From: an uncultured Acetatifactor sp.
Lineage (GTDB): Bacteria; Bacillota; Clostridia; Lachnospirales; Lachnospiraceae
NCBI GenBank assembly: GCA_910584375.1
Contig: CAJUAH010000004.1
Span: 72,236-136,235 of the forward strand
DNA length: 64,000 bases
Direction of reading: 5' to 3'
Shown here one piece after another: positions 1 to 8,272 of this stretch (positions are counted from its first letter, which is position 1; the number at the start of each line of letters is the position of its first letter). The notes below the pieces were generated by a model, which had not been told where the DNA came from, ran no database searches, and saw only the letters and a list, made by a program, of their open reading frames with translations. The position numbers and the translations under genes were made by a program.

Positions 1-2
1 GC

Positions 3-419
3 ATTGCCGACGGCCGGGGACTGGCAGCGGCCTTTATGCTGGGCGCGGAGGCGGTGCAGATGGGCACGCGCTTTATCGTGGCCAAAGAGTCCACAGTTCA
101 TGAGAACTACAAGCAGAAAGTGATCGCCGCCAAAGACATAGACTCCGAGGTGACGGGTATGAGCCACGGCCATCCGGTGCGCCAGCTGCGCAATCAGATG
201 ACAAGGGAATACCTGAAACGGGAAAAAGAGGGAGCGTCCTTTGAAGAGTTGGAACAGCTGACTTTGGGGGCGCTGCGCAAAGCCGTGGTGGAGGGCGACG
301 CGGTGAACGGAACCCTGATGGCGGGGCAGATCGCCGGGTTGGTTCACAAAGAGCAGACCTGTGAGGAGATGATCCGGGAGATCATGGAACAGGCGCAGGC
401 GCTGTTAGGCAGACGGTAA
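3..419 (+). CDS. fabK: Enoyl-ACP reductase II (FabK), 3' part
   Basis: C-terminal part of FabK, the FMN-dependent enoyl-ACP reductase that performs the last reduction of each fatty acid elongation cycle in the cytoplasm. The reading frame is open from base 3 and starts outside the window. The visible part has the TIM-barrel segment IADGRGLAAAFMLGAEAVQMGTRF, shown here only by its ends (IADGRG and VQMGTRF), typical of the FabK/nitronate monooxygenase flavin-binding fold, followed by a helical tail. Identification as FabK rather than nitronate monooxygenase rests on the downstream fabD-fabG-fabF genes. No fabI-type reductase is present in the window. The gene is truncated by the window edge, not broken. 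Confidence 0.9.
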   Translation: MADGRGLAAAFMLGAEAVQMGTRFIVAKESTVHENYKQKVIAAKDIDSEVTGMSHGHPVRQLRNQMTREYLKREKEGASFEELEQLTLGALRKAVVEGDAVNGTLMAGQIAGLVHKEQTCEEMIREIMEQAQALLGRR

Positions 420-420
420 A

Positions 421-438
421 TATATCGCGAGCGATATA
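421..438. promoter_or_regulatory. Perfect inverted repeat between fabK and fabD
   Basis: TATATCGC, two bases, then GCGATATA form a perfect 8-bp inverted repeat one base after the fabK stop codon. A weaker GC-rich hairpin (around 445-459) follows before the fabD ribosome site. There is no T-run, so this is not a standard terminator. It could be an mRNA processing or stability hairpin, or a protein site; its function is unknown. Confidence 0.4.
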
Positions 439-477
439 CCACAAGCGCCCGCAGGGGCGGACAGACAGGAGCAAGCC

Positions 478-1398
478 ATGGGTAAAACGGCATTTATCTT
501 CCCCGGACAGGGGGCCCAGTACTGTGGGATGGGCAAAGATTTTTATGAAAAATACGAGAAGGCCAGAGAGATCTACGCTCTGGCCGAGCAGGCCACCGGC
601 CTGAACATAGCGGCGCTCTGCTTTGAGGAGGACGAGCGTCTGCATATCACGGAATACACACAGATCGCGATGCTGACCACAGAGGTGGCGATCCTGCGGG
701 TATTGGAGGAGAAGGGACTCAGGGCGGACTGCTGCGCGGGCCTGAGCCTGGGAGAATACGGCGCGCTGGCGGCAGCACGGGTCATGGAGCCGAAAGATCT
801 GTTCAGGCTGATCCGCAGCCGGGGTATTTTTATGCAGGAGGCATATCCCACCGGCGGAGCCATGACGGCGGTGCTGGGACTGGATGCGGACACGATCCGG
901 GCGGTCTGCCAGGAGACGGAGGGCATCGTCTCCATCGCCAACGACAACTGTCCCGGCCAAATCGTTATCACGGGCGAGGAGAAAGCGGTACAGGTTGCTG
1001 CCGCCGCGCTCCTGGAAAAGGGCGCGAAACGCTGCGTGCCGCTGAAAGTCAGCGGTCCCTTCCACTCGGCGCTGCTGGAGGGCGCCGGGGAAAAACTGGC
1101 GGAAAAGCTGGCGGAGGTGGAAGTGCATCCTCCGGTCATCCCCTACCTGTGCAATGTGGAGGCCGCCCCGGTGACGGAAGTCTCCAGAATCAGGGAGCTG
1201 CTGGCAAAACAGGTATCCTCCAGCGTCAGATGGCGCGAGACCATGGAACGCATGCTGGCGGACGGTGTGGACACCTTTATCGAGATCGGGCCGGGCAGGA
1301 CGCTGACCGGATTCCTGCGCAAGATCAGCAGGGACGTGACCGTATATAATGTGGAAAAAGTGGAAGACATGGAAAATTTACTGAGGAACTCTAAATAG
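478..1398 (+). CDS. fabD: Malonyl-CoA:ACP transacylase (FabD)
   Basis: Transfers malonyl groups from malonyl-CoA to acyl carrier protein, supplying the extender unit for fatty acid synthesis. The 306-residue protein has the usual length. Visible features are the N-terminal FPGQGAQ motif, the GLSLGEY nucleophile elbow with catalytic Ser90, Arg115 in the SRGIFMQ segment that binds the malonyl carboxylate, and catalytic His196 in GPFHSALL. An AGGAG ribosome site lies about 6 bases before the ATG. It follows fabK and precedes fabG with a 12-base gap, consistent with one operon. No competing interpretation is likely. Confidence 0.97.
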   Translation: MGKTAFIFPGQGAQYCGMGKDFYEKYEKAREIYALAEQATGLNIAALCFEEDERLHITEYTQIAMLTTEVAILRVLEEKGLRADCCAGLSLGEYGALAAARVMEPKDLFRLIRSRGIFMQEAYPTGGAMTAVLGLDADTIRAVCQETEGIVSIANDNCPGQIVITGEEKAVQVAAAALLEKGAKRCVPLKVSGPFHSALLEGAGEKLAEKLAEVEVHPPVIPYLCNVEAAPVTEVSRIRELLAKQVSSSVRWRETMERMLADGVDTFIEIGPGRTLTGFLRKISRDVTVYNVEKVEDMENLLRNSK

Positions 1399-1410
1399 GA
1401 GAATAGGCAG

Positions 1411-2190
1411 ATGGCAGAGACAGATAACAATTTTATATCCTGCGGCGGGGAACTGGCGGGCAGGATAGCCCTTGTCACCGGAGCCAGCCGGGGGATCGGC
1501 CGGGGCATTGCCCAAAAGCTGGCCTCCCTGGGCGCCACGGTGCTGCTCAATTACAAAGGCTCTCAGGAACAGGCGGAGGCGCTGGAGACCGAGATAACGC
1601 AAAAAGGCGGTCTGGCGCGGTGCGTGGGCTGCGACGTATCGGATTTTACAGCCTGCGGCGCTATGGTGGAACAGATCATCAAACAGTACGGCAGAGTGGA
1701 TATACTGGTCAATAACGCCGGTGTGACCAGAGATAACCTGATTATGCGGATGTCCGAGGAGGATTACGACAGGGTGCTGGATACCAACCTAAAGGGGGCG
1801 TTCAACACCATACGCCATCTGTCCAGATATTTTTTAAAACAGCGCAGCGGCAAGATCGTAAACATTTCCTCCGTATCGGGAGTGCTGGGCAATGCGGGGC
1901 AGGCCAATTACAGCGCCTCCAAGGCGGGACTGATCGGGCTGACCAAGAGCGTGGCCCGAGAGCTGGCGTCCCGGGGGATATGCGTCAACGCGGTGGCTCC
2001 CGGATTTATCGATACGGACATGACCCGGGCGCTGCCGGAAAAGGCCCGGGAGGCCGGTGTGGCCGCCGTGCCCATGGGCAGAATGGGGAGCGTGGCGGAT
2101 ATAGCGGAGACGGTGGCCTTTTTGGCGGGAGACAGAGCGAACTATATCACGGGTCAGGTGATCTGTGTGGACGGAGGTATGGCGATATGA
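1411..2190 (+). CDS. fabG: 3-oxoacyl-ACP reductase (FabG)
   Basis: NADPH-dependent short-chain dehydrogenase that reduces 3-oxoacyl-ACP to 3-hydroxyacyl-ACP. The 259-residue protein carries the Rossmann TGASRGIG motif (23-30), NNAG (101-104), Asn126, Ser154 in NISSVSG, and the catalytic Tyr167-x3-Lys171 pair. The N-terminus is about 12 residues longer than in typical FabG proteins, but the ATG is preceded by an AGGAG ribosome site, so this start was kept. Its last four bases overlap the fabF start (ATGA), indicating translational coupling. Confidence 0.97.
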   Translation: MAETDNNFISCGGELAGRIALVTGASRGIGRGIAQKLASLGATVLLNYKGSQEQAEALETEITQKGGLARCVGCDVSDFTACGAMVEQIIKQYGRVDILVNNAGVTRDNLIMRMSEEDYDRVLDTNLKGAFNTIRHLSRYFLKQRSGKIVNISSVSGVLGNAGQANYSASKAGLIGLTKSVARELASRGICVNAVAPGFIDTDMTRALPEKAREAGVAAVPMGRMGSVADIAETVAFLAGDRANYITGQVICVDGGMAI

Positions 2191-3416
2191 GCAGACGAGT
2201 GGTAGTGACCGGCATGGGCGCGGTGACGCCCATCGGGATCGGCGTAAAGGCATTTTGGGAGGGGATTACCCGGGAACAGATCGGGTTCGCCCCCATTACC
2301 CGTTTTGACGCGTCGGCGTACAAATGCCGCCTGGCGGCTGAAGTCAAAGACTTCCAGCCGGAGAACTATATGGACAAAAAATCGGCCCGGCGCATGGAGC
2401 TTTTCTGCCAGTTTGCGGTGGCGGCGGCGGGGGAGGCCATACAGGACGCCGGTCTGGATATGGAAAAAGAAGACGCCTACAGGGTGGGATGCAGCATCGG
2501 CAGTGGGATCGGCAGCCTGCAGGCCATGGAGAGGGAATACGGCAGATTGCTGGAAAAAGGCCCATCCCGGGTAGCACCCCTCTTTGTACCCCTGATGATA
2601 TCCAATATGGCGGCGGGCAATGTGAGCATTGCTTTCGGGCTCAAGGGCAAGAGCCTGAATGTGGTGACGGCCTGCGCCACGGGTACGAACTCCATCGGCG
2701 AGGCCATGCGGACCATCCAGTACGGCGACGCGGACGTGATGATAGCGGGGGGCACAGAGGGAGCGGTAACCCCCATCGGAATTGCCGGATTTACCTCGCT
2801 GACGGCGTTGTCCGACAGCACGGACCCCGCCAGATGCTCCCTTCCCTTTGACAGGGACAGGAGCGGCTTTGTCATGGGCGAAGGAGCGGGCGTGGTGATA
2901 CTGGAGGAACTGGAACACGCCAGAAAAAGAGGCGCCCATATCTATGCGGAGATGCTGGGCTACGGCTGTTCCTCGGACGCCTACCATATCACCTCCCCGG
3001 CGGAGGACGGCAGCGGCGCGGCCAGAGCCATGGAAAACGCTCTCCGGGACGGCGGCGTGGCCCCGGAGAAAGTGACCTACATCAATGCCCACGGCACAGG
3101 CACCCACCATAACGACCTGTTTGAGACCCGGGCTGTTAAACTGGTTTTTGGAGAACATGCCAAAGCGCTGAAAATCAATTCCACCAAGTCCATGATCGGC
3201 CATCTGCTGGGAGCCGCCGGGGCGGTGGAGTGCATCGCCTGCGTCAAGCAGATGGTGGAGGGCTTTATCCACAGGACCGTGGGCCTGCGGGAGAGCGAGG
3301 AAGAACTGGATCTGAACTACTGCCGGGAGAGCTGCCGGGAGGAAGTGCCCTACGCCCTCAGCAATTCCCTGGGCTTTGGCGGGCACAATGCCAGCATTTT
3401 GCTGGGGAGGGTATAA
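2187..3416 (+). CDS. fabF: 3-oxoacyl-ACP synthase II (FabF)
   Basis: Condensing enzyme that elongates acyl-ACP with malonyl-ACP. The 409-residue protein has the Cys-His-His triad of the KAS I/II class: Cys163 in VVTACATG, His302 in NAHGTGTHHND and His339 in MIGHLLGAAGA, with Lys334 just before it. An open frame extends 69 codons upstream, but the ATG overlapping the fabG stop fits the family N-terminus (MSRRVVVTGMGAVTPIG). It ends one base before fabZ. No accB gene sits between fabF and fabZ, where many clostridial operons carry one. Confidence 0.97.
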   Translation: MSRRVVVTGMGAVTPIGIGVKAFWEGITREQIGFAPITRFDASAYKCRLAAEVKDFQPENYMDKKSARRMELFCQFAVAAAGEAIQDAGLDMEKEDAYRVGCSIGSGIGSLQAMEREYGRLLEKGPSRVAPLFVPLMISNMAAGNVSIAFGLKGKSLNVVTACATGTNSIGEAMRTIQYGDADVMIAGGTEGAVTPIGIAGFTSLTALSDSTDPARCSLPFDRDRSGFVMGEGAGVVILEELEHARKRGAHIYAEMLGYGCSSDAYHITSPAEDGSGAARAMENALRDGGVAPEKVTYINAHGTGTHHNDLFETRAVKLVFGEHAKALKINSTKSMIGHLLGAAGAVECIACVKQMVEGFIHRTVGLRESEEELDLNYCRESCREEVPYALSNSLGFGGHNASILLGRV

Positions 3417-3417
3417 T

Positions 3418-3846
3418 ATGGCAATATATACGGCACAGGAAATCATGAATATCATTCCCCATCGGTATCCCTTTTTGCTGATCGATACCGTCGAGGAACT
3501 GGAACCGGGTGTGCGGGCTGTGGGAAAAAAATGCGTCAGCGTGAACGAGCCCTTTTTCCAGGGGCATTTTCCCGGCAATCCGGTGATGCCCGGCGCGCTG
3601 ATCGTGGAGGCGCTGGCCCAGGTGGGCGCGGTGGCCATGCTGTCCCAGCCGGACTTTAAGGGTCGCACCGCTTACTTTGCGGGCATCGACAAGGCAAGGT
3701 TTCGCCGCAAAGTGGTTCCGGGAGACGTGCTGCTGCTGGAGACGGAGATCATCAAGGTCAAGGGCCCCATCGGCGTGGGCCGGGCGGTAGCCAAAGTGGA
3801 CGGCCAGGTGGCGGCCCAGGCGGAGCTCACTTTTTCGATCGGATAG
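3418..3846 (+). CDS. fabZ: 3-hydroxyacyl-ACP dehydratase (FabZ)
   Basis: Hot-dog-fold dehydratase converting 3-hydroxyacyl-ACP to trans-2-enoyl-ACP. The 142-residue product has normal length. Catalytic His50 lies in FQGHFPGNPVMPG and Glu64 in LIVEALAQ. The ATG at 3418 is preferred to an upstream in-frame ATG at 3376, because it follows the fabF stop by one base and gives the family N-terminus; GGGGAGGG just upstream, inside the end of fabF, can act as ribosome site. It is cotranscribed with fabF and the downstream carboxyltransferase gene. Confidence 0.96.
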   Translation: MAIYTAQEIMNIIPHRYPFLLIDTVEELEPGVRAVGKKCVSVNEPFFQGHFPGNPVMPGALIVEALAQVGAVAMLSQPDFKGRTAYFAGIDKARFRRKVVPGDVLLLETEIIKVKGPIGVGRAVAKVDGQVAAQAELTFSIG

Positions 3847-3899
3847 ACAGATATCCCCGGCCGTGAGGCAGATAAGATAGGAACAGGATGGTATAGATT

Positions 3900-5744
3900 A
3901 TGAACATGGATGTGTTGAAACAGAAACGGGCGGACTATTTCGCCAGAAAACTCAGCAGGCTTAACGCGTCCCTGGCAGCCTCCAAAAGCCGGGCCGCGGC
4001 GTCCGGGGATGGCCGCCAGGAAGGCGAAAACGCCGGAGAGGACAGCGCGCAGACCCGCAGACGACCGTTTTCGCAGCGCAGGGAGGGCGACACCGCCGCC
4101 CCCGAGGACTATATGATCCGCTGCCCCAAATGCGGCAGGCAGGTAAACCGACAGCGGGTGGTGAGGAGAAAATATATCTGCTACGAGTGCGAGGGATATT
4201 TCCGGGTCAGAGTGCCCAACCGTATCCGCATGGTGGCGGATCCCCACACCTTTGAGCCCTGGTTTACCGAGCTGCCGGTCACCAATCCCCTGGCCTACGA
4301 GGGCTATGAGGAAAAGCTGGCCCAGGCCAGAGAGAAGACCGGGCTGGACGAGGCGGTGACGGTGGGGCGGTGCAGGGTATTCGGAGAGGAAATCGTGCTG
4401 GGCATCTGCGACTCCCGCTTTATGATGTCCAGCATGGGCCATACCGTGGGGGAAAAGATAACCGCCGCCATAGAGCGGGCTATAGAGTACAAGCTGCCGG
4501 TGTTTCTGTTTTGCTGTTCCGGCGGCGCCAGGATGCAGGAGGGCATTGTCTCCCTGATGCAGATGGCCAAGACCGCCGCGGCGGTGCAAAAGCTGGGAGA
4601 GGCGGGACTTTTGTATTGCACCATACTGACGGATCCCACCACGGGCGGCGTCACCGCCAGCTTTGCCATGCTGGGCGACGTGATCATGGCGGAGCCGGGA
4701 GCGCTGGTGGGTTTCGCGGGTCCCAGAGTCATCAAGCAGACCATCGGACAGGAACTGCCGGAGGGCTTTCAGACGGCGGAATTTCTGTTGGAGCACGGCC
4801 TGATCGATGGCATCGTCAAGCGGGAAGTCCTGAAAAAGACCATTTATTTCCTGATCAAGGCCCATCAGTGCCGGGAAGGGCAGTACGCGGGATTTACCCC
4901 CGGCAAGGACAGCCCCTTCGTTCTCAGCGAGATTTTGAAGGAACAGTCCTTTAAAGTGGCTCCCATGAATGCCTGGGACAAAGTCAGGGCAGTCCGCAGG
5001 GTGGAGAGGCCCCAGGCCAGCGATTATATGAAACACATATTTGACTTCTTTGTGGAATCCCATGGGGACAGGGCGTTTCGGGACGACCCCGCCATCATCG
5101 GCGGGCTGGCCTTTCTGGACGGACAGCCGGTGACGGTGATCGCGGAGCACAAGGGCAAGGACATCCGGGAGTGCCAGCGGCGCAACTTTGGCATGCCCAT
5201 GCCCGAGGGCTACCGAAAAGCGCTGCGGCTGATGAAACAGGCGGAAAAATTTAACCGGCCTGTTATCAGCTTTGTCAACACTGCCGGGGCTTTCTGCGGT
5301 ATCGAGGCGGAGGAGAGGGGACAGGGCGAGGCCATCGCCAGGAACCTCCGGGAGATGGCGGCGCTGAAAGTGCCTGTACTGTGCATTTTTATCGGAGAGG
5401 GCGGCAGCGGCGGCGCCCTGGCCACCGCGGTGGGCAACGAAGTGTGGATGCTGGAGAACGCCACCTACTCCATCCTGTCGCCGGAAGGCTTTGCCTCCAT
5501 CCTTTGGAAAGACGCCTCCAGGGCCAGAGAGGCCAGCGAGGTAATGCATATCACGGCTCAGGATCTGCTGCAACTACGGGTCATAGAGCGGATCATCCCC
5601 GAATTTGGAGGCGCGGACAGCACTACGGCGGCGGCCATAGGCGGATACATGAAGGAACAGATCAGAGACTTTTTGCGGCGCTGCCAGGGGATGAGCGGCG
5701 AGGAACTGGCTGCCCGGCGATATGAGAGGTTCCGCCGTTTCTGA
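3900..5744 (+). CDS. accDA: Fused acetyl-CoA carboxylase carboxyltransferase (AccD-AccA)
   Basis: One 614-residue polypeptide joins both subunits of the carboxyltransferase that makes malonyl-CoA from carboxybiotin-carrier protein and acetyl-CoA. Residues about 70-340 are AccD (beta), including a Cys4 zinc site (Cys75, Cys78, Cys94, Cys97) and the SGGARMQEG loop. Residues about 355-614 are AccA (alpha), including HGDRAFRDD, the GGSGGALA loop and the ILSPEGFASILWKD segment. The first 70 residues are charged and of low complexity. No stop or frame change separates the halves, so this is a real fusion in this sequence. The biotin carboxylase (accC) and carrier (accB) genes are absent from the operon and must lie elsewhere. 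Confidence 0.95.
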   Translation: MNMDVLKQKRADYFARKLSRLNASLAASKSRAAASGDGRQEGENAGEDSAQTRRRPFSQRREGDTAAPEDYMIRCPKCGRQVNRQRVVRRKYICYECEGYFRVRVPNRIRMVADPHTFEPWFTELPVTNPLAYEGYEEKLAQAREKTGLDEAVTVGRCRVFGEEIVLGICDSRFMMSSMGHTVGEKITAAIERAIEYKLPVFLFCCSGGARMQEGIVSLMQMAKTAAAVQKLGEAGLLYCTILTDPTTGGVTASFAMLGDVIMAEPGALVGFAGPRVIKQTIGQELPEGFQTAEFLLEHGLIDGIVKREVLKKTIYFLIKAHQCREGQYAGFTPGKDSPFVLSEILKEQSFKVAPMNAWDKVRAVRRVERPQASDYMKHIFDFFVESHGDRAFRDDPAIIGGLAFLDGQPVTVIAEHKGKDIRECQRRNFGMPMPEGYRKALRLMKQAEKFNRPVISFVNTAGAFCGIEAEERGQGEAIARNLREMAALKVPVLCIFIGEGGSGGALATAVGNEVWMLENATYSILSPEGFASILWKDASRAREASEVMHITAQDLLQLRVIERIIPEFGGADSTTAAAIGGYMKEQIRDFLRRCQGMSGEELAARRYERFRRF

Positions 5745-5754
5745 GGAGGAAAAG

Positions 5755-5774
5755 TTTGAAACGGGCGTTTCAAA
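5755..5774. promoter_or_regulatory. Candidate FabT-type operator upstream of fabH
   Basis: TTTGAAACG, two G bases, then CGTTTCAAA form a perfect 9-2-9 inverted repeat in the 85-base gap between accDA and fabH. It contains the TTTGA/TCAAA arms known from streptococcal FabT sites, although the spacing differs from the published box. A MarR/FabT-like gene lies one gene downstream. A second inverted repeat (ATACCGC at 5789 with GCGGTAT at 5807) follows. Regulation is inferred, not shown. Confidence 0.5.
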
Positions 5775-5829
5775 TATCAATTGGCGCGATACCGCAGGCA
5801 AAGCCGGCGGTATGCGGGAAAGAGGAAAC

Positions 5830-6795
5830 ATGTCAGTAAAAATAATCGGGACAGGGAGCGCTCTCCCGGAAAAAATCGTGACCAATGACGATCTGGCACA
5901 GCTGGTGGAGACCTCGGACGAGTGGATCCGGGAGCGCACCGGCATCGGCAGCAGGCATATCTCCACCGGGGAAACCGTGGTATCCCTGGCGGCCCGGGCC
6001 GGAGAGCGGGCGCTGGAAAATGCGGGCCGGACGGCGGCGGATGTGCAACTGCTGCTGCTGGCCACCGCCGCGCCGGAGACCGGGATTCCCTGCGCCGCCT
6101 GCCAGGTGCAGAGCATATTGGGGGCCGCAGGAGCCGTGGCTTTTGACCTGAACGCCGCCTGCGCGGGCTTTCTGTTTGCCCTGCACACGGCCTGTGCCTA
6201 CATTGAGGCGGGGATCTATGAAAACGCGTTGGTGGTGGGCAGCGAAGTGCTGTCCAAGATCGTGGACTGGACGGATCGGAGTACCTGCGTCCTCTTCGGA
6301 GACGGCGCGGGAGCGGCGTATGTGGAGCGTTGTGATGAGCCGGGCATCCTGGGCTTTGTGCAGCACAGCGACGGCACAAAGGGCGAAGTGCTGCAATGCG
6401 GCGGCAGGCAGCTGAGCAATCCCTATATATCCCTGCCGCAGGAGCCTTCCTTTGTGAAAATGGACGGCCGGGAAGTGTTTGCCTTTGCAGTGCGCCAGGT
6501 GCCCGCCTGCATACAGGAGCTGCTGGGACGGATCGGGCTGGAGACCGGGGATGTGGATCTGTATGTGCTGCACCAGGCCAACCGCCGGATCGTCGAAGGG
6601 ATCGCCCGGCGGCTGGCTGTGGCGGAAGACAGATTTCCCATGAATCTGGACAGGGTGGGCAATATGTCCTCCGCCGCCATCCCGGTGCTTCTGGACGAAC
6701 TGAACCGGGCGGGTCGTCTGCGGGCGGGCATGACCCTGGTACTGTCCGGATTTGGCGCGGGACTGACCTATGGGGCCTGCGCGCTGCGATGGTAA
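5830..6795 (+). CDS. fabH: 3-oxoacyl-ACP synthase III (FabH)
   Basis: Initiates fatty acid synthesis by condensing a short acyl-CoA with malonyl-ACP. The 322-residue product has the KAS III triad: Cys111 in LNAACAGFLF, His248 in VLHQANRRI and Asn278 in GNMSSAAIP. The chosen ATG follows an AGAGGA ribosome site by three bases and gives the family N-terminus MSVKIIGTGS; a longer in-frame ATG at 5722 lies inside accDA. FabH is often the first gene of such operons; here it sits near the end, behind its own palindrome, so it may be separately controlled. Confidence 0.96.
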   Translation: MSVKIIGTGSALPEKIVTNDDLAQLVETSDEWIRERTGIGSRHISTGETVVSLAARAGERALENAGRTAADVQLLLLATAAPETGIPCAACQVQSILGAAGAVAFDLNAACAGFLFALHTACAYIEAGIYENALVVGSEVLSKIVDWTDRSTCVLFGDGAGAAYVERCDEPGILGFVQHSDGTKGEVLQCGGRQLSNPYISLPQEPSFVKMDGREVFAFAVRQVPACIQELLGRIGLETGDVDLYVLHQANRRIVEGIARRLAVAEDRFPMNLDRVGNMSSAAIPVLLDELNRAGRLRAGMTLVLSGFGAGLTYGACALRW

Positions 6796-6837
6796 CGCGG
6801 CGAACGGATATAATATTATCAAAGAGGGGGACGCTGC

Positions 6838-7287
6838 ATGGCACAGGATAAGAAACGTTCGATGAACGAACTGCTGGTAAGTCTGTTTAACCACGTGATG
6901 AACATGGAGGCGGACGCAGTCATTACAGAGCAGTACAGGGATATTACCAATAATGACATGCATATCATAGAAGCGATCGGAATCGAAACGCCCAGAAACA
7001 TGTCCGAGATCGCCCACAGGCTTCGAGTCACGGTGAGCACTCTCACCATCAATATGAACGGTCTGGAAAAAAAGGGCTATATCTGCCGACAGCGGAGCGA
7101 GAAGGACAAGCGCGTAGTGCATGTGACCCTGACTGACAAGGGAAAAAAGGCGTTTTACCACCATCGGGACTTTCATAAGAAAATGATCAAAGCCATCGTA
7201 AAAGATCTCAGCGAACAGGAGATGGAGATCCTGTACCGCTGTCTGGAGAATCTGAACGACTTTTTCGAGGGAGGGACACAGGACTGA
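6838..7287 (+). CDS. MarR-family regulator, FabT-like
   Basis: A 149-residue winged-helix protein of the MarR family. The recognition region is the segment PRNMSEIAHRLRVTVSTLT, followed by a wing with KDKRVVHVTLTDKG. Its place at the end of the fatty acid operon suggests the FabT role, repressing fab genes in response to acyl-ACP. FabT usually heads the operon; here it is last. A TATAAT-like element (about 6811) lies in the short gap after fabH, so it may have its own promoter. The ligand and targets cannot be read from sequence; the palindrome at 5755 is the best local target. Confidence 0.85.
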   Translation: MAQDKKRSMNELLVSLFNHVMNMEADAVITEQYRDITNNDMHIIEAIGIETPRNMSEIAHRLRVTVSTLTINMNGLEKKGYICRQRSEKDKRVVHVTLTDKGKKAFYHHRDFHKKMIKAIVKDLSEQEMEILYRCLENLNDFFEGGTQD

Positions 7288-7313
7288 AAAACTCTAATTC
7301 AAAAAACTCTAAT
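7287..7313. repeat. 12-bp direct repeat between marR and plsC
   Basis: AAAAACTCTAAT occurs at 7287-7298 and again at 7302-7313, a 15-base period that starts at the marR stop codon. It lies about 150 bases upstream of the acyltransferase gene. A hairpin with arms CACGGA and TCCGTG (about 7379-7395) follows. These could be regulatory sites for the acyltransferase gene, but no known box was recognised. Confidence 0.4.
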
Positions 7314-7444
7314 GCGATAAAAAAGTCTGGTAAATTTGCGTAAAACATAGTATCATTAAAATATAAGGAGCGCAATAACACGGACAGATCCGTGATATGC
7401 GCATGGATACCAGACGGAGAGATTAAGGATTAGAGGTTATAGGC

Positions 7445-8209
7445 TTGTTGAATCTAAGGTTTAAATGGCTCGTGGCCACCAATGGCCTGTATGCGTTATT
7501 TACGGTTCCCATAGCGAATCATGTGATCAGCCATAAGGAAAAGTATACCGAGGCGCAGCGTTTCCGGCTGGCGTATCGGATGATCGATCACATGCGCAGA
7601 TGCAGCCGTACGGCAACCCGCGTATATGGCATGGAAAATATTCCCAGAGAGAAAGGCGCCATATTCTATTCCAACCACCAGGGAAAATATGACGCGCTGG
7701 GGATATTACTGGCGCTGAACAGACCCTGCGGCGTGCTGTGGGAGAAAAAACAGGCCAACCGCCTGCTGAGCAAACAGGTATGCAGGCTCCTGGAGGGAGT
7801 GGATATCGACCTGACGGATATGCGCGACAAAGTGCGCAGTATCCACAGAGTCACGGACGCAGTGAAAGGCGGAAGAGATTTCCTGATCTTTCCCGAGGGC
7901 GGCTATACCAACAACCACAACGAACTTCAGCAGTTTCAAAGCGGGTGCTTTAGCTGCAGCCTGCGGAGCAAAGGTCCTGTGGTGCCGGTGGTAATCTACG
8001 ATTCCTATAAGGCAATGAACAGCAATACTTTTGAAAAAGTGGTTACGCAGGTACATTTTCTGAAAGCGGTTTTTTACGAGGAATACGGGGGTCTGACCAA
8101 GCAGCAGCTGGCAGATCTGGTGAAAAGCCGGATCACGGAAAAACTGGAAGAAATCAAAGCAGGCCGCCTTACAAACAGACAGCCCGACATGATTATAGGA
8201 AAGATCTAG
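7445..8209 (+). CDS. 1-acyl-sn-glycerol-3-phosphate acyltransferase (PlsC family)
   Basis: A 254-residue PlsC/LPLAT-superfamily acyltransferase, expected to act at the cytoplasmic membrane in phospholipid synthesis by acylating lysophosphatidic acid. The HX4D motif is seen as NHQGKYD and the FPEG motif as FPEGGYTNN, with the supporting block GPVVPVVIY. The start is a TTG (7445, with a second TTG at 7448) preceded by an AGAGG sequence; no ATG fits. Its position after the fatty acid operon matches its use of the operon's products. The exact acceptor cannot be told from sequence. Confidence 0.88.
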   Translation: MLNLRFKWLVATNGLYALFTVPIANHVISHKEKYTEAQRFRLAYRMIDHMRRCSRTATRVYGMENIPREKGAIFYSNHQGKYDALGILLALNRPCGVLWEKKQANRLLSKQVCRLLEGVDIDLTDMRDKVRSIHRVTDAVKGGRDFLIFPEGGYTNNHNELQQFQSGCFSCSLRSKGPVVPVVIYDSYKAMNSNTFEKVVTQVHFLKAVFYEEYGGLTKQQLADLVKSRITEKLEEIKAGRLTNRQPDMIIGKI

Positions 8210-8272
8210 GAGTTTGCCGCAGCGTCAGGGATTGGACTGGATCATGGCGCAGCAGGAGCGGGAGGTGTGCAT

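Noticed and set aside
3672..5573. Long antisense open frame opposite the acetyl-CoA carboxylase gene (and similar ones opposite 2154-3668, 51896-53896 and 55850-57403)
   Set aside because: They mirror GC-rich codon use of strong sense genes, have no ribosome sites or domains, and overlap well-supported genes completely.
5789..5813. Possible dispersed intergenic element with GCGGTAT near start codons (also near 34221 and 54810)
   Set aside because: The shared stretch is short and falls next to ribosome sites, so it may be chance; no longer alignment could be made by eye.
5722..5829. Longer FabH starting at 5722
   Set aside because: That start lies within accDA, lacks a ribosome site and adds residues absent from FabH; ATG 5830 has a good site.
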